Shown here: positions 4,638 through 5,007 of the stretch, piece by piece
How positions within the stretch are numbered: the first letter of the stretch is position 1
How the letters are laid out: each line of letters starts with the position of its first letter
Source of the DNA: Phycisphaerae bacterium
GTDB lineage: Bacteria > Planctomycetota > Phycisphaerae > Sedimentisphaerales > SG8-4
Length of the DNA stretch: 5,007 nucleotides
Direction: 5' to 3'
Assembly (NCBI GenBank): GCA_030614945.1
Contig: JAUXAH010000169.1
Coordinates: 1 to 5,007, forward strand
The notes under the pieces: model-generated
Seen by the model: the letters and a program-made list of their open reading frames with translations, nothing else
What the model was told of the DNA's origin: nothing
Databases searched by the model: none
Program-made: the position numbers and the translations under genes

Positions 4638-4657
4638 TGTCAGCTTGCAGACTGACA
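4638..4657 (-). terminator. Hairpin with T-run on minus strand (copy 2)
   Basis: This is identical to 698-717: TGTCAG and CTGACA arms around CTTGCAGA, with six A to the left. It is unchanged while the surrounding repeats vary in number. A minus-strand terminator or a structural boundary is possible. Confidence 0.4.
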
Positions 4658-4661
4658 CTAT

Positions 4662-4807
4662 GAGCTGCCGGCGACGGTCCTCGATGCGCTGAGCTGTCGG
4701 CGATGATCCTTGATGCGCTGAGCTGTCGGCGATGGTCCTCGATGCAGAGCTGCCGGCGATGGTCCTCGATGCAGAGCTGCCGGCGATGGTCCTCGATGCA
4801 GAGCTGC
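4662..4807 (+). repeat. Tandem-repeat block B, copy 2
   Basis: Units beginning GAGCTG start at 4662, 4691, 4720, 4747, 4774 and 4801, with steps of 29, 29, 27, 27 and 27. The 27-bp units here are made differently from those of copy 1: they lose the GCT of GATGCGCTGAG, giving GATGCAGAG. The short forms thus arose independently in the two copies. Confidence 0.9.
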
Positions 4808-4864
4808 CGGCGATCTCCCTGGGCCTGGACCTTACCACGTCGGCGATCCTCTCGAGCGCAGCTG
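4808..4864 (+). repeat. Truncated block A unit after block B
   Basis: GGCGATCTCCCTGGGCCTGG, then ACCTTACCACGTCGGCGATC and CTCTCGAGCGCAGCTGCT, is a diverged block A unit. Block B copy 2 is thus flanked by block A sequence on both sides. Copy 1 has no such unit after block B. Confidence 0.8.
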
Positions 4865-4900
4865 CTGATAAAAAAATTGCTTAATTCGCGAGAAAAGTAT

Positions 4901-4929
4901 TTGACACGGAGCGGATCGGTTTGTATTTG
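4901..4929 (+). promoter_or_regulatory. Candidate promoter at right end
   Basis: A consensus TTGACA (4901-4906) and TATTTG (4924-4929) are separated by 17 nt, in the same TTGACA-TTGTAWT layout as the element at 3315. It would drive rightward transcription through the hairpin at 4965-5000 into sequence beyond the window. No gene starts before the edge. Confidence 0.45.
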
Positions 4930-4955
4930 GTCAAGTGCGTTGTGCGTTTTGCTTT

Positions 4956-5000
4956 AAAAAAACAGCAGCCTCGCCGTTGACTAATAAACAACAAGGCTGC
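4956..5000 (-). terminator. Hairpin with T-run on minus strand, right end
   Basis: GCAGCCT (4965-4971) pairs with AGGCTGC (4994-5000), and GTTG (4976-4979) with CAAC (4989-4992), leaving a 9-nt loop. Seven A at 4956-4962 give TTTTTTT after the stem on the minus strand, a good intrinsic terminator form. It would end leftward transcription from beyond the window. The A-run plus long hairpin layout resembles 1038-1113 although the sequences differ. Confidence 0.5.
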
Positions 5001-5007
5001 AGCGCTT

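Larger units (their letters stand above)
3995..4665 (+). repeat. Large direct repeat, copy 2
   Basis: This is the partner of 1-725. It covers codon 144 to the stop of the AbrB-like gene, the non-coding tail, block A and the hairpin. Relative to copy 1, a 54-bp segment of block A is missing (the 62+25-bp steps of copy 1 are replaced by one 33-bp step, 4555 to 4588). The left limit reflects only the start of copy 1 at the window edge; the real repeat may include the whole gene. Confidence 0.9.

Noticed and set aside
1..5007. Window as a circular plasmid of about 4 kb with overlapping ends
   Set aside because: The copies differ by substitutions and by 54 bp, and what follows block B at 4865 does not match 951 onward.

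Overview
The window looks like part of a small mobile replicon, or a plasmid-derived island, from an uncharacterised prokaryote. The evidence is a rolling-circle (HUH) replication initiator, a swapped-hairpin (AbrB-like) DNA-binding protein, iterons, many hairpins, and several families of tandem repeats. A strong Shine-Dalgarno (AAGGAG, 8 nt before an ATG), TTGACA-type promoter boxes and T-run hairpin terminators favour a bacterium. An archaeal host is not excluded, because AbrB plus zinc-ribbon proteins also occur there. I cannot name the host.

Layout from left to right: 1-225 is the 3' end of a first copy of the AbrB-like gene. 226-374 is a conserved non-coding tail. 375-687 is tandem-repeat block A (62-bp units). 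698-717 is a hairpin. 726-950 is tandem-repeat block B (29/27-bp units). 951-1460 has no convincing gene but carries several inverted repeats and a promoter-like element, and is the best candidate for the replication origin and rep control region. 1461-2585 is the HUH Rep gene. 2702-2875 is a 57-residue ORF whose product matches the Rep C-terminus without gaps. 2875-2945 is a terminator-like hairpin. 2991-3006 is a perfect 16-bp palindrome. 3002-3205 is a copy of block A in the opposite orientation. 3315-3342 is a promoter-like element. 3358-3539 is an array of about 10-bp iterons. 3566-4219 is the complete AbrB/zinc-ribbon/acidic-tail gene. From 4220 the tail, block A, hairpin and block B recur, and the window ends with a new promoter-like element and hairpin.

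The left edge (1-725) and the stretch from 3995 are two copies of one segment. They are about 97.6% identical by my hand count over the first 500 bp, with differences almost all transitions, and differ by a 54-bp deletion and repeat-number changes in the arrays. After block B the copies diverge completely, so this is not a circular contig read twice. It looks like a modular array: a repeated [AbrB gene - block A - hairpin - block B] unit separated by variable cargo, here a replication module.

Working model (inference): Rep nicks an origin in 951-1460 and starts rolling-circle replication. The small Rep-tail protein may modulate Rep or share a partner with it. The AbrB-like protein may bind the phased iterons in its own leader, acting as autoregulator and possibly as a one-protein segregation system. 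Blocks A and B, which carry many GGCCGGCC palindromes, border the modules and may be recombination or protein-binding sites.
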